This document shows, in pieces, positions 16,895 to 26,115 of a DNA stretch of 64,000 nucleotides (the stretch's first letter is position 1; each line of letters begins with the position of its first letter). Source of the DNA: Pseudomonas sp. 8AS (GTDB lineage: Bacteria > Pseudomonadota > Gammaproteobacteria > Pseudomonadales > Pseudomonadaceae); contig NZ_LR733406.1 of the NCBI RefSeq assembly GCF_902506505.1, positions 1,884,117-1,948,116 of the forward strand, written 5' to 3'. A program made the translations under genes and the position numbers. Below the pieces are notes generated by a model, which saw only the letters and a list, made by a program, of their open reading frames with translations, had not been told where the DNA came from and did no database searches.

Positions 16895-17383
16895 ATGAGC
16901 CTGACTTATGACGCCGTGCGCGATTTCCTCTACCGCGAGGCGCGCTACCTGGACGACAAGCAGTGGGACGAGTGGCTGGAGCTGTATGCCCCGGACGCCG
17001 AGTTCTGGATGCCGGCCTGGGACGACAAGGACGAGCTGGTGGAAAACCCGCAGACCGAGATCTCGCTGATCTGGTACGGCAACCGCAGCGGCCTGGAAGA
17101 CAGGGTGTTCCGCATCCGCACCGAGCGCTCCAGCGCCACCATTCCGGACACCCGCACTTCGCACAACATCAACAACATCGAGATCGTTGAGCAGGCGGAG
17201 AGTCTGTGCCGGGTTCGCTTCAACTGGCACACCCTGAGCTTCCGCTACAAGACCGTCGACCACTTCTACGGCACCAGCTTTTACACCCTGGATACCCGCG
17301 GCGAGAACCCGCTGATCAAGGCCAAGAAGGTGGTCCTGAAGAACGACTACGTCAGACAGGTCATCGACGTTTACCACATTTAA
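16895..17383 (+). CDS. benB: benzoate 1,2-dioxygenase small (beta) subunit
   Basis: A 162-residue NTF2-like beta subunit of the BenAB oxygenase, with a structural role in the alpha3-beta3 hexamer. It starts at the base after the benA stop codon, so the two subunits are translationally coupled. The N-terminus (MSLTYDAVRDFLYREARYLD) and the C-terminal KKVVLKNDYVRQVIDVYHI are typical for the BenB/XylY family. Length is normal. Confidence 0.96.
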   Translation: MSLTYDAVRDFLYREARYLDDKQWDEWLELYAPDAEFWMPAWDDKDELVENPQTEISLIWYGNRSGLEDRVFRIRTERSSATIPDTRTSHNINNIEIVEQAESLCRVRFNWHTLSFRYKTVDHFYGTSFYTLDTRGENPLIKAKKVVLKNDYVRQVIDVYHI

Positions 17384-17464
17384 GTCCGCTGCAGCGTTGC
17401 CGGCGGGAGCCCTGGGCTCCCGTCACGGGTTGCTGCATGCCAAAACTGCCTAGCGAGGTGCGCC

Positions 17465-18475
17465 ATGAGCCACAAGATCGCCCTTAATTTCGAAGACGGA
17501 GTGACCCGCTTCATCGACGCCAAGGTCGGCGAAACCGTCGCCGATGCCGCCTACCGCCAGGGCATCAACATCCCGCTGGATTGCCGCGACGGCGCCTGCG
17601 GTGCCTGCAAGTGCTTCGCCGAAGGCGGCCGCTACGACCTCGGTGACGACTATATCGAGGACGCCCTCAGCGCAGACGAAGCCGAGCAGGGCTATGTACT
17701 GACCTGCCAGATGCGCGCCGAGAGCGATTGCGTGATCCGCGTGCCGGCTTCCAGTGACCTGTGCAAGACCCAGCAGGCCAGCTTCGAAGCGGCCATCAGC
17801 GCGGTGCGCCAGCTGTCCGACAGCACCATCGCCCTGTCGATCAAGGGCGAGGCGCTCAATCAGCTGGCGTTCCTGCCGGGCCAGTACGTCAACCTCAAGG
17901 TGCCGGGCAGCGAGCAGACCCGCGCCTACTCGTTCAGCAGCCTGCCCAAGGATGGCGAAGTCAGCTTCCTGATCCGCAACGTGCCGGGCGGGCTGATGAG
18001 CAGCTTCCTCACCGGCCTGGCCAAGGCCGGCGACAGCATGACCCTGGCTGGCCCGCTGGGCAGCTTCTACCTGCGCGAGATCAAGCGGCCGTTGCTGCTG
18101 CTGGCCGGCGGCACGGGCCTGGCGCCCTTTACCGCGATGCTGGAGAAGATCGCCGAGCAGGGTAGTGCGCATCCGCTGCACCTGATCTACGGGGTGACCA
18201 ACGACTTCGACCTGGTCGAGATGGACAAGCTCGAGGCCCTGGCCGCGCGCATCCCCAACTTCACCTACAGCGCCTGCGTGGCCAACCCGGACAGCCAGTA
18301 CCCGCACAAGGGCTACGTCACCCAGCACATCGAACCCAAGCACCTCAACGACGGCGAAGTGGACATCTACCTGTGCGGTCCGCCGCCGATGGTCGAGGCC
18401 GTCAGCCGGTTCATCCGCGAGCAGGGCATCGCCCCGGCCAATTTCTACTACGAGAAGTTCGCCGCGTCGGCCTGA
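17465..18475 (+). CDS. benC: benzoate 1,2-dioxygenase electron-transfer reductase
   Basis: A 336-residue flavoprotein that passes electrons from NADH to the BenA Rieske centre. Plant-type 2Fe-2S ligands are Cys40, Cys45, Cys48 and Cys81 (CRDGACGAC; LTCQM); the FAD motif RAYSFSS lies near residue 155, and the NAD region has LLAGGTGLAPF and CGPPPMV. Separated from benB by 81 bp, with an AGGTG ribosome-binding site; same operon. Confidence 0.96.
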   Translation: MSHKIALNFEDGVTRFIDAKVGETVADAAYRQGINIPLDCRDGACGACKCFAEGGRYDLGDDYIEDALSADEAEQGYVLTCQMRAESDCVIRVPASSDLCKTQQASFEAAISAVRQLSDSTIALSIKGEALNQLAFLPGQYVNLKVPGSEQTRAYSFSSLPKDGEVSFLIRNVPGGLMSSFLTGLAKAGDSMTLAGPLGSFYLREIKRPLLLLAGGTGLAPFTAMLEKIAEQGSAHPLHLIYGVTNDFDLVEMDKLEALAARIPNFTYSACVANPDSQYPHKGYVTQHIEPKHLNDGEVDIYLCGPPPMVEAVSRFIREQGIAPANFYYEKFAASA

Positions 18476-18506
18476 GCCGGACGCACCATTGAGTGAGGTG
18501 GGCAAG

Positions 18507-19277
18507 ATGAACAAGCGTTTCCAAGACAAGGTCGCCGTGGTCACCGGCGCCGCCCAGGGCATCGGCCGCCGGGTCGCCGAGCGCATCGCTGCCGAGGGCG
18601 GTCTGCTGGTGGCGGTGGACCGCTCCGAGCTGGTCCATGAGCTCAATGAGCAACTGGGCAGCAACGTACTGTGCCTGACCGCCGACCTGGAGCAGGCCGG
18701 CGACTGCCAGGCTGTGATGCAGGCCGCCGTGGCGCGCTTCGGCCGCCTCGACATCCTGGTCAACAACGTCGGCGGCACCATCTGGGCCAAGCCGTTCGAA
18801 CACTACGAAACGGCGCAGATCGAGGCCGAGGTGCGTCGCTCGCTGTTCCCCACCCTGTGGTGCTGCCACGCGGCGCTGCCGCACATGCTGGAGCAGGGCG
18901 CTGGCGCCATCGTCAACGTCTCCTCCATCGCCACCCGCGGGGTCAACCGCGTGCCCTACGGCGCGGCCAAGGGCGGCGTCAACGCGCTGACCGCCTGCCT
19001 GGCGTTCGAGACCGCCGAGCGCGGCATCCGCGTCAACGCCACCGCCCCCGGCGGCACCGAGGCACCGCCGCGGCGCATCCCGCGCAACAGCGCCGCGCCG
19101 AGCGAGCAGGAGCAGGGCTGGTACCAGCAAATCGTCGACCAGACCGTCGACAGCAGCCTGATGAAGCGCTACGGCACCATCGACGAACAGGTCGGCGCCA
19201 TCCTTTTTCTCGCCTCCGACGAGGCCTCCTACATCACCGGCGTGACCCTGCCGGTGGGCGGCGGCGATCTGGGCTGA
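18507..19277 (+). CDS. benD: benzoate cis-dihydrodiol dehydrogenase (SDR)
   Basis: A 256-residue short-chain dehydrogenase that oxidises and decarboxylates the benzoate dihydrodiol to catechol with NAD+. The nucleotide motif TGAAQGIG (13-20), NNVGG, catalytic Ser in VNVSSIAT and the YxxxK of VPYGAAKGG are visible. Start at 18507 (GAGGTGGG upstream) gives MNKRFQDKVAVVTG as in other BenD proteins; a TTG at 18489 is possible. It lies 31 bp after benC. Confidence 0.95.
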   Translation: MNKRFQDKVAVVTGAAQGIGRRVAERIAAEGGLLVAVDRSELVHELNEQLGSNVLCLTADLEQAGDCQAVMQAAVARFGRLDILVNNVGGTIWAKPFEHYETAQIEAEVRRSLFPTLWCCHAALPHMLEQGAGAIVNVSSIATRGVNRVPYGAAKGGVNALTACLAFETAERGIRVNATAPGGTEAPPRRIPRNSAAPSEQEQGWYQQIVDQTVDSSLMKRYGTIDEQVGAILFLASDEASYITGVTLPVGGGDLG

Positions 19278-19284
19278 CAGCTTC

Positions 19285-19357
19285 GTAGGATGGGTTGAGC
19301 CGTAGGCGATACCCATCAGATCGGGCGATGGGTATCGCTGTGCTCAACCCATCCTAC
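19285..19357. repeat. GTAG-bounded palindromic repeat, family A copy 2
   Basis: Arms GTAGGATGGGTTGAGC / GCTCAACCCATCCTAC outside and GCGATACCCATC / GATGGGTATCGC inside, 73 bp. It separates benD from benK and may weaken read-through or stabilise the benABCD mRNA end. Confidence 0.82.
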
Positions 19358-19380
19358 CCAGCGCAAACAACGCAGTTCAC

Positions 19381-19391
19381 AACAAAAACAA
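19381..19391 (+). promoter_or_regulatory. Crc/Hfq-type CA motif before benK
   Basis: Two overlapping AAnAAnAA matches (AACAAAAA, AAAAACAA), 17 bases before the benK ATG. Confidence 0.6.
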
Positions 19392-19407
19392 CAGAGAGAA
19401 CCTTGCC

Positions 19408-20748
19408 ATGCGACAGATAGACGTACACCAAGTCATCGACAACGCGCGTTTCACGCGCTTCCACTGGATGGTCATGTGCCTCTGCGCACTGCTGCTGATC
19501 TTCGACGGCTACGACCTGTTCATCTATGGCGTGGTCCTGCCGGTGCTGATGAAGGAGTGGGGCATGACCCCGCTGCAGGCCGGCGCCCTGGGCAGCTACG
19601 CGCTGTTCGGCATGATGTTCGGCGCCCTGTGCTTCGGCACCCTGGCCGACAAGATCGGGCGCAAGAAGGGCATCGCCATCTGCTTCGCCCTGTTCTCCGG
19701 CGCCACCATCGTCAACGGCTTCGCCAGCAACCCGACCGAGTTCGGCATCTGCCGTTTCCTCGCCGGTCTCGGCTGCGGCGGCCTGATGCCCAATGCCGTG
19801 GCGCTGATGAACGAGTACGCGCCGAAGAAACTGCGCAGCACCCTGGTGGCCATCATGTTCAGCGGCTACTCGGTGGGCGGCATGCTCTCGGCCGGCGTCG
19901 GCATCTACATGCTGCCGCGCTTCGGCTGGGAGTCGATGTTCTTCGCCGCCGCCGTGCCGCTGCTGCTGTTGCCGCTGATCCTCTGGCTGCTGCCGGAATC
20001 GGTCGGCTTCCTGGTACGCCAGGGGCGTCACGAGCAGGCCCGCGCCATCCTCAACCGGGTCGATGGCGAACGGGCAATCGGCGCCGATGATCAGCTGCTG
20101 CTGAGCGAGACCAAGGGCAAGGGCGTGGCCGTGTTCGAGCTGTTCCGCGACGGCCGCGCGCTGCGCACCCTGTGCCTGTGGCTGGCGTTCTTCTGCTGCC
20201 TGCTGATGGTCTACGCGCTGAGTTCCTGGCTGCCCAAGCTGATGGCCAACGCCGGCTACAGTCTGGGTTCCAGCCTGTCGTTCCTCCTGGCCCTGAACTT
20301 CGGCGGCATGGCCGGCGCCATCCTCGGCGGCTGGCTGGGCGACCGCTTCAACCTGAGCAAGGTGATGGTCGGCTTCTTCGTCGCCGCCGCCGTGTCGATC
20401 AGCCTGCTCGGCTTCAAGAGCCCGACGCCGCTGCTGTACGGCCTGATCTTCGTCGCCGGCGCCACCACCATCGGCACGCAGATCCTGCTGTACGCCGGTG
20501 CCGCGCAGTTCTACGGCCTGTCGATCCGCTCCACGGGCCTGGGCTGGGCCTCGGGCATCGGCCGCAACGGCGCCATAGTCGGGCCGCTGCTGGGCGGCGC
20601 GCTGATGGGCATCAACCTGCCGCTGCAACTGAACTTCATGGCCTTTGCCATCCCCGGCGCCATCGCCGCCCTCGCCATGTGCGTGTTCGCCATCAGCGCC
20701 AAGCGCCGGCAGAGCGCAGGCGCGGCGCTGGTCGGCGCCAAGGCCTGA
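19408..20748 (+). CDS. benK: benzoate MFS transporter BenK
   Basis: A 446-residue major facilitator of the aromatic acid:H+ symporter family with 12 predicted membrane helices. The AAHS hallmark DGYDLF (in LIFDGYDLFIYGVVLPVL, first helix), the loop GTLADKIGRKKGI between helices 2 and 3 and the repeated GGWLGDRF in the second half are present. It takes up benzoate across the inner membrane. Located between benD and catB with the CA motif in its leader; the catB start follows 28 bp after its stop. Confidence 0.93.
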   Translation: MRQIDVHQVIDNARFTRFHWMVMCLCALLLIFDGYDLFIYGVVLPVLMKEWGMTPLQAGALGSYALFGMMFGALCFGTLADKIGRKKGIAICFALFSGATIVNGFASNPTEFGICRFLAGLGCGGLMPNAVALMNEYAPKKLRSTLVAIMFSGYSVGGMLSAGVGIYMLPRFGWESMFFAAAVPLLLLPLILWLLPESVGFLVRQGRHEQARAILNRVDGERAIGADDQLLLSETKGKGVAVFELFRDGRALRTLCLWLAFFCCLLMVYALSSWLPKLMANAGYSLGSSLSFLLALNFGGMAGAILGGWLGDRFNLSKVMVGFFVAAAVSISLLGFKSPTPLLYGLIFVAGATTIGTQILLYAGAAQFYGLSIRSTGLGWASGIGRNGAIVGPLLGGALMGINLPLQLNFMAFAIPGAIAALAMCVFAISAKRRQSAGAALVGAKA

Positions 20749-20776
20749 GCCTTAACCCTCTAACTGGAAGCGTGAA

Positions 20777-21898
20777 ATGAGCCAAGTCCTGATCGAAAGC
20801 GTGTCGGCGGTGATCGTCGACCTGCCGACCATCCGCCCGCACAAGCTGGCGATGCACACCATGCAACAGCAGAGCCTGGTGGTGATCCGCGTACGCTGCA
20901 GCGACGGCCTCGAAGGCATCGGCGAGTCGACCACCATCGGTGGCCTGGCCTACGGCAACGAGAGCCCGGAGAGCATCAAGCGGAACATCGACAGCCATCT
21001 CGGCCCGCTGCTGGTCGGTCAGGACGCGGCCAATATCAATGCCGCCATGCTGCGCCTGGACAAGGCGGCCAAGGGTAATACCTTCGCCAAGTCCGGCCTG
21101 GAAAGCGCGCTGCTCGATGCCCAGGGCAAGCGCCTGGGCCTGCCGGTCAGCGAACTGCTCGGCGGCCGCGTGCGCGACAGCCTGGAAGTGGCCTGGACCC
21201 TGGCCAGCGGCGACACCGCCAAGGACATCGCCGAGGCCGAGCAGATGCTCGATCTGCGCCGCCACCGCATCTTCAAGCTGAAGATCGGCGCCAACCCGGT
21301 GGCGCAGGATCTCAAGCACGTCATCGCCATCAAGCAGGCCCTGGGCGAGCGCGCCAGCGTACGGGTTGACGTCAACCAGGGCTGGGACGAGTCCCAGGCC
21401 ATCCGCGCCTGCCAGGTGCTGGGCGACAACGGCATCGACCTGATCGAACAGCCCATCTCGCGGATCAACCGGGCCGGCCAGGTGCGCCTGAACCAGCGCA
21501 GCCCGGCGCCGATCATGGCCGACGAATCCATCGAGAGCGTCGAGGACGCCTTCAGCCTGGCGGCTGATGGGGCGGCCAGCATCTTCGCCCTGAAGATCGC
21601 CAAGAACGGCGGCCCGCGCGCCGTGCTGCGCACCGCGCAGATCGCCGAGGCAGCCGGCATCGCCCTGTACGGCGGGACCATGCTCGAAGGCGCCATCGGC
21701 ACCCTGGCCTCGGCCCATGCCTTCGTCACCCTGCGCCAGCTGACCTGGGGCACCGAGCTGTTCGGCCCGCTGCTGCTGACCGAAGAAATCGTCACCGAGG
21801 CGCCGGTCTACCGCGACTTCGCCCTGCAGGTGCCGCGCACCCCCGGCCTCGGCCTGACCCTGGACGAAGAGCGCCTGGCGTTCTTCGCCCGCAAGTGA
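20777..21898 (+). CDS. catB: muconate cycloisomerase
   Basis: A 373-residue enolase-superfamily enzyme that converts cis,cis-muconate to muconolactone in the ortho-cleavage pathway. Catalytic lysines lie in KLKIGAN (near 170) and ALKIAKNGG (near 274); Mn2+ ligands are in VDVNQGW, DLIEQPI and MADESIES. It starts 28 bp after benK and is the first gene of catBCA. Unusually, no divergent catR precedes it. Confidence 0.96.
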   Translation: MSQVLIESVSAVIVDLPTIRPHKLAMHTMQQQSLVVIRVRCSDGLEGIGESTTIGGLAYGNESPESIKRNIDSHLGPLLVGQDAANINAAMLRLDKAAKGNTFAKSGLESALLDAQGKRLGLPVSELLGGRVRDSLEVAWTLASGDTAKDIAEAEQMLDLRRHRIFKLKIGANPVAQDLKHVIAIKQALGERASVRVDVNQGWDESQAIRACQVLGDNGIDLIEQPISRINRAGQVRLNQRSPAPIMADESIESVEDAFSLAADGAASIFALKIAKNGGPRAVLRTAQIAEAAGIALYGGTMLEGAIGTLASAHAFVTLRQLTWGTELFGPLLLTEEIVTEAPVYRDFALQVPRTPGLGLTLDEERLAFFARK

Positions 21899-21914
21899 CT
21901 GAAGGAGAGAACCC

Positions 21915-22205
21915 ATGCTGTTCCACGTAAAGATGACGGTGAAGCTGCCGGCCGACATGGACCCGGCCAAGGCTGCACAGCTCAAGGCCGACGAGAAGGA
22001 ACTGGCCCAGCGCCTGATGCGCGAAGGCACCTGGCGCCACCTGTGGCGCATCGCCGGGCACTACGCCAACTACAGCGTATTCGACGTGGCCAGCGTCGAG
22101 GCCCTGCACGACACCCTGCTGCAGCTGCCGCTGTTCCCCTACATGGATATCGAAATCGACGGCATCTGCCGCCATCCCTCGTCGATTCACAGCGACGACC
22201 GCTAA
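21915..22205 (+). CDS. catC: muconolactone delta-isomerase
   Basis: A 96-residue ferredoxin-fold isomerase (MLFHVKMTVKLPADMDPAKA at the N-terminus) that turns muconolactone into beta-ketoadipate enol-lactone. AAGGAGAG precedes the start, 16 bp after catB. Length and sequence are typical; forms a decamer in known homologues. Confidence 0.96.
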   Translation: MLFHVKMTVKLPADMDPAKAAQLKADEKELAQRLMREGTWRHLWRIAGHYANYSVFDVASVEALHDTLLQLPLFPYMDIEIDGICRHPSSIHSDDR

Positions 22206-22213
22206 GCCCCGAC

Positions 22214-22221
22214 AACAACAA
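22214..22221 (+). promoter_or_regulatory. Crc/Hfq-type CA motif before catA
   Basis: AACAACAA, 16 bases before the catA ATG and just ahead of its GAGG ribosome-binding site. Confidence 0.65.
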
Positions 22222-22237
22222 ACCGAGGTATACCGAC

Positions 22238-23179
22238 ATGACCGTGAAAGTCTCCCACACTGCCGAAGTCCAGGACCTGTTCAAGGAGGCCAGCGGCCTC
22301 AACAACGACCAGGGCAGCCCACGGGTCAAGCAGATCATGCTGCGCATCATCAGCGACGCGGCGAAGATCATCGAAGACCTGGAAATCAGCGACGACGAGT
22401 TCTGGAAGACCGTCGACTACCTCAACCGCCTGGGCGGGCGCCACGAAGTCGGCCTGCTGGTGGCCGGCCTGGGCCTGGAACACTTCCTCGACCTGCTGCA
22501 GGACGCCAAGGATGCCCAGGCCGGCCTCAGCGGCGGCACCCCGCGCACCATCGAAGGCCCGCTGTACGTGGCCGGCGCCCCGCTGGTTGAGGGCGAGGCG
22601 CGGATGGACGATGGCACTGAGCTGGACCAGGCCACCGTGATGTTCCTCGAAGGCGTGGTGCGCGACACCGACGGCCAGCCGGTGGCCGGCGCGGTGGTCG
22701 ACCTGTGGCATGCCAACACCCAGGGCAACTACTCCTACTTCGACAAGAGCCAGAGCGCCTACAATCTGCGCCGGCGCATCGTCACCGACGCCGAGGGCCG
22801 CTACCGCGCCCGCAGCATCGTGCCGTGCGGCTATGGCTGCGCCCCGGACGGCCCGACCCAGGAATGCCTGGACCTGCTCGGCCGCCACGGCCAGCGCCCG
22901 GCGCATATCCACTTCTTCATCTCCGCGCCGGCTCATCGTCACCTGACCACCCAGATCAACCTGGCCGGCGAGAAGTACCTGTGGGACGACTTCGCCTACG
23001 CCACCCGCGACGGTCTGGTCGGCGACATCCAGTTCGTCGAGGACGCCGCCTGCGCCCGCGACCGCGGCCTCGAAGGCAGCCGCTTCGCCACCCTGGAATT
23101 CAACTTCCAGCTGCAGAAGGCCCCGGCGCCGGCCGCCGAGCAGCGTAGCGCCCGCCCGCGCGCCCTGCAGCAGGCCTGA
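22238..23179 (+). CDS. catA: catechol 1,2-dioxygenase
   Basis: A 313-residue intradiol dioxygenase that opens catechol to cis,cis-muconate using Fe3+. The iron ligands are visible as His223 and His225 in PAHIHFF and Tyr199 in CGYGC, with the other Tyr in the GNYSYF segment. The N-terminal helical linker domain (about 1-100) mediates dimer formation. Start at 22238 (ACCGAGG upstream) gives the normal length; the frame is open further upstream but overlaps catC. Third gene of catBCA. Confidence 0.96.
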   Translation: MTVKVSHTAEVQDLFKEASGLNNDQGSPRVKQIMLRIISDAAKIIEDLEISDDEFWKTVDYLNRLGGRHEVGLLVAGLGLEHFLDLLQDAKDAQAGLSGGTPRTIEGPLYVAGAPLVEGEARMDDGTELDQATVMFLEGVVRDTDGQPVAGAVVDLWHANTQGNYSYFDKSQSAYNLRRRIVTDAEGRYRARSIVPCGYGCAPDGPTQECLDLLGRHGQRPAHIHFFISAPAHRHLTTQINLAGEKYLWDDFAYATRDGLVGDIQFVEDAACARDRGLEGSRFATLEFNFQLQKAPAPAAEQRSARPRALQQA

Positions 23180-23184
23180 GGAAC

Positions 23185-23250
23185 GTAGGGTGCGCTGTGC
23201 GCACCAATGATGCCGCGTGTCGTTGCCATGGTGCGCGCGGCGCACCCTAC
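23185..23250. repeat. GTAG-bounded palindromic repeat, family C copy 2
   Basis: Arms GTAGGGTGCGCTGTGCGCACCA / TGGTGCGCGCGGCGCACCCTAC-like, 66 bp, between catA and benE. Confidence 0.8.
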
Positions 23251-23284
23251 GACGTGGACCCCGTGCGTGCGCACGGGTCCCACA

Positions 23285-23292
23285 AACAACAA
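23285..23292 (+). promoter_or_regulatory. Crc/Hfq-type CA motif before benE
   Basis: AACAACAA, 21 bases before the benE ATG at 23314. Confidence 0.6.
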
Positions 23293-23313
23293 GAGCGTTT
23301 CCCAAGGAACGCC

Positions 23314-24561
23314 ATGCCTACCTTGCGAGGCCCCATGCACGCCTTGTTCCGCGATTTCTCCCTGTCGGCGCTGGTCGCCGGCTTCATCGCCACGGTCATC
23401 TCCTACGCGGGGCCGCTGGTGATCATCTTCCAGGCCGCCGACAGCGCCGGCCTGTCCCATGCCGTAGTGGCCTCCTGGGTGTGGGCCATCTCCATCGGCA
23501 GCGCCGTGCTCGGCATCGCCTTGAGCCTGCGCTACCGGGTACCCATCGTCATCGCCTGGTCGGCGCCGGGCTCGGCGCTGCTGGTGTCGCTGCTGCCGCA
23601 GGTTAGCCTGAACGAGGCGGTCGGCGCCTACATCGTGGCCAACCTGCTGATCCTCTTGGTCGGCCTGTCCGGCACCTTCGACCGCATCATCGGCCGGCTG
23701 CCGGGGGCGATTGCCGCGGCCATGCTCGCCGGCATCCTGTTCAGCTTCGGCGCCCGGCTGTTCCTCTCCATCGACGAGCAGCCGGCCCTGGTGCTGGCGA
23801 TGTTCGCCACCTACCTGCTGGTCAGGCGCCTGGCGCCGCGCTATGCGGTGATGGCGGTGCTGCTGGTCGGCACCCTGATCGCCCTGGCCGGCGGCCAGCT
23901 GCGCCAGGAGGCGCTGGTGTTCGAGCTGGCCACGCCGCTGTGGATCAGCCCCGAGTTCAGCCTGGCGGCGACCCTCAACATCGCCTTGCCGCTGGTGCTG
24001 GTGGCGCTCACCGGGCAGTTCGTGCCGGGCATGGCGGTGCTGCGCGCCGCCGGCTACCAAACCCCGGCCAGCCCGATCATCACCGGCAGCGCCCTGGGCA
24101 GCCTGCTGCTGGCGCCGTTCGCCTGCCACGGGCTGAACCTGGCGGCGATCACCGCGGCCATCTGCACCAGCCGCGAGGCCCATGAACAGGCGGACAAACG
24201 CTATGTCTCGGCGGTGGTCGGCGGCGCGGTCTACCTGCTGTTCGGTTTGTTTGGCGCCACCCTGGTGTCGCTGTTCGCCGCCTTTCCCCAGGCGCTGATC
24301 GCCGCCCTGGCGGGCCTCGCGCTCTTCGGCGCGATCGGTGCGGCACTGGCAGGTGCCATGGGCCAGCCGGATGACCGCGAGGCGGCCCTGATCACCTTTT
24401 TAGTCAGCGCCTCGGGCATGAGTTTCCTCGGCCTGTCCGCGGCCTTCTGGGGTCTGCTGTTCGGCATCGCCGCGCACCTGCTGCTGAGCTGGCGCACACG
24501 CCCGGCAGCGGCCGCCGCCACGCCACTGGCCGAGCCCGCCGCGCCGGCCCGCCAGCCCTGA
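23314..24561 (+). CDS. benE: benzoate/H+ symporter BenE
   Basis: A 415-residue BenE-family inner membrane protein with about 12 hydrophobic segments, including [20 protein letters not shown] near the N-terminus and the long [21 protein letters not shown] region characteristic of the family. It is a second benzoate importer next to BenK. Start at 23314 is supported by AAGGAA five bases upstream; an open extension upstream lies in the palindrome. Downstream of catA and before the porin benF. Confidence 0.93.
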   Translation: MPTLRGPMHALFRDFSLSALVAGFIATVISYAGPLVIIFQAADSAGLSHAVVASWVWAISIGSAVLGIALSLRYRVPIVIAWSAPGSALLVSLLPQVSLNEAVGAYIVANLLILLVGLSGTFDRIIGRLPGAIAAAMLAGILFSFGARLFLSIDEQPALVLAMFATYLLVRRLAPRYAVMAVLLVGTLIALAGGQLRQEALVFELATPLWISPEFSLAATLNIALPLVLVALTGQFVPGMAVLRAAGYQTPASPIITGSALGSLLLAPFACHGLNLAAITAAICTSREAHEQADKRYVSAVVGGAVYLLFGLFGATLVSLFAAFPQALIAALAGLALFGAIGAALAGAMGQPDDREAALITFLVSASGMSFLGLSAAFWGLLFGIAAHLLLSWRTRPAAAAATPLAEPAAPARQP

Positions 24562-24659
24562 ATCGGCCGCCTGCGCGGGTGCGCAGGCGGCGCTCCATCC
24601 CGCCCGATCTTGCGATGCCGGGTCCCGTCAGGGGCCGGGGCGGGTTTCTGCAACCTGGT

Positions 24660-24670
24660 AATAACAATAA
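24660..24670 (+). promoter_or_regulatory. Crc/Hfq-type CA motif before benF
   Basis: AATAACAATAA holds two overlapping AAnAAnAA matches, directly before the start region of benF (ATG 24681). Confidence 0.6.
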
Positions 24671-24680
24671 GAGTACTTGC

Positions 24681-25949
24681 ATGAACAACCACCACAAACG
24701 CCACTCCAGCCTTCTGTGCACGGCCATTGCCGCCGCGATTCCCGGCCTGGCCAGCGCCGCAGAAGGCGGCTTCATCGACGGCAGCAGCGCGACCCTGAAC
24801 GCGCGCAACTACTACTTCAGCCGCGACTTCTCCGACATAGTCGGGCCGAACCAGCAGTCCAAGGCAGAGGAGTGGGCCCAGGGCTTCATCCTCAACTTCA
24901 AGTCCGGCTATACGGAAGGGCCGGTGGGCTTCGGCGTGGACGCCATCGGCCTGCTCGGCATCAAGCTCGACAGCGGCCGCGGGCGGGTCAACAGCGGCCT
25001 GCTGCCGGTGCAGGACGACGGCGAGGCGGCCGACGAATACAGCCGCCTGGGCGTGACCGGCAAGATGCGCCTGTCCAAGACCGAGCTGAAGGTCGGCGAG
25101 CTGCAGCCGAACCTGCCGGTGCTGGCGTTCTCCGATATCCGCCTGCTGCCGCCGAGCTACCAGGGCGTGAACCTCACCTCCAGCGAGATCGCCGGGCTGA
25201 CCCTGCAGGCCGGCCACCTCAACTCCACCAGCCTGCGCAACGAGGCTGGCGACGACCAGATGATCGCCATGCTCGGCCACCTGCCGCAGCGCGGCGCGGT
25301 CAGCGATGCCTTCAACTATGCCGGCGGCGACTACGCCTTCAATGCTGCGCGCAGCACCGCCAGCGCCTGGTACGGCCAGCTGGAGGACATCTACAACCAG
25401 CGCTTCCTCGGCCTCAAGCACAGCCAGCCGCTGGGCGCCTGGACCCTCGGCGCCAACCTCGGCTACTACGACGCCCAGGAAGACGGCGACCGCCTGCTCG
25501 GCGACATCGACAACCAGGCGTTCTTTTCCCTGCTGTCGGCCAAGCACGGCGGCCACACCTTCTACCTCGGCTACCAGGCCATGTACGGCGACAGCGCCTT
25601 CCCGCGGGTGTTCGCCAACATCGCGCCGCTGGGCAACGAGGTGCCGACCTACGAGTTCGCCTCGGCCGACGAGCGTTCCTGGCAGGTGCGCTACGACTAC
25701 GACTTCAGCGCCCTGGGCGTGCCGGGGCTGATCGCCGGGGTGCGCTACATCGAGGGCGACAACGTCGACACCGGCCGCGGCTTCGAGGGCGAGGACTTCG
25801 AGCGCGACCTGGATATCGGCTACGTGGTGCAGAGCGGCCCGCTAAAGAACCTCGGCGTGCGCGTGCGCAACGTCACCGCGCGCTCCAACTACCGCAGCGA
25901 CATCGACGAGAACCGGCTGATCTTCAACTACACCTGGAACCTGCTGTAA
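24681..25949 (+). CDS. benF: benzoate-specific OprD-family porin BenF
   Basis: A 422-residue outer-membrane OprD/OpdK-type porin. A signal peptide ([20 protein letters not shown]...) with likely cleavage at ASA-AEG is followed by the family start [20 protein letters not shown] and an 18-strand barrel ending NYTWNLL, with a terminal aromatic-rich strand for BAM. Its position at the end of the ben-cat cluster supports benzoate uptake. The ribosome-binding site AAGAG is modest and overlaps the CA motif, so Hfq/Crc could block it directly. Confidence 0.92.
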   Translation: MNNHHKRHSSLLCTAIAAAIPGLASAAEGGFIDGSSATLNARNYYFSRDFSDIVGPNQQSKAEEWAQGFILNFKSGYTEGPVGFGVDAIGLLGIKLDSGRGRVNSGLLPVQDDGEAADEYSRLGVTGKMRLSKTELKVGELQPNLPVLAFSDIRLLPPSYQGVNLTSSEIAGLTLQAGHLNSTSLRNEAGDDQMIAMLGHLPQRGAVSDAFNYAGGDYAFNAARSTASAWYGQLEDIYNQRFLGLKHSQPLGAWTLGANLGYYDAQEDGDRLLGDIDNQAFFSLLSAKHGGHTFYLGYQAMYGDSAFPRVFANIAPLGNEVPTYEFASADERSWQVRYDYDFSALGVPGLIAGVRYIEGDNVDTGRGFEGEDFERDLDIGYVVQSGPLKNLGVRVRNVTARSNYRSDIDENRLIFNYTWNLL

Positions 25950-25978
25950 GCGGCTGGTCGGCTTTGCGCACCCTACTC

Positions 25979-26057
25979 GTAGGTTGGCGTTGAGCGCAGC
26001 GAAGCCCAACGGGCTGGCTCGTTGGGCTTCGTCGCGTTGCTCCTCAACCCAACCTAC
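25979..26057. repeat. GTAG-bounded palindromic repeat, family B copy 3
   Basis: Arms GTAGGTTGGCGTTGAG / CTCAACCCAACCTAC, inner GCGAAGCCCAAC / GTTGGGCTTCGTCGC. Directly preceded by a family C right end (TTGCGCACCCTAC, 25963-25975). Confidence 0.82.
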
Positions 26058-26115
26058 GCCTGGTTGCCCTTGCAACATGCAATGGGCTCATCGCCGTTCA
26101 ATTCAAGGAGTGATT

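Noticed and set aside
15497..17377. Open frame of over 600 codons antisense to benA and benB
   Set aside because: Overlaps two certain genes; composition (His, Val, Ala, Gly rich) is that of an antisense shadow.
20749..20776. Possible CatR binding site before catB
   Set aside because: The 28-bp gap has no T-N11-A dyad.
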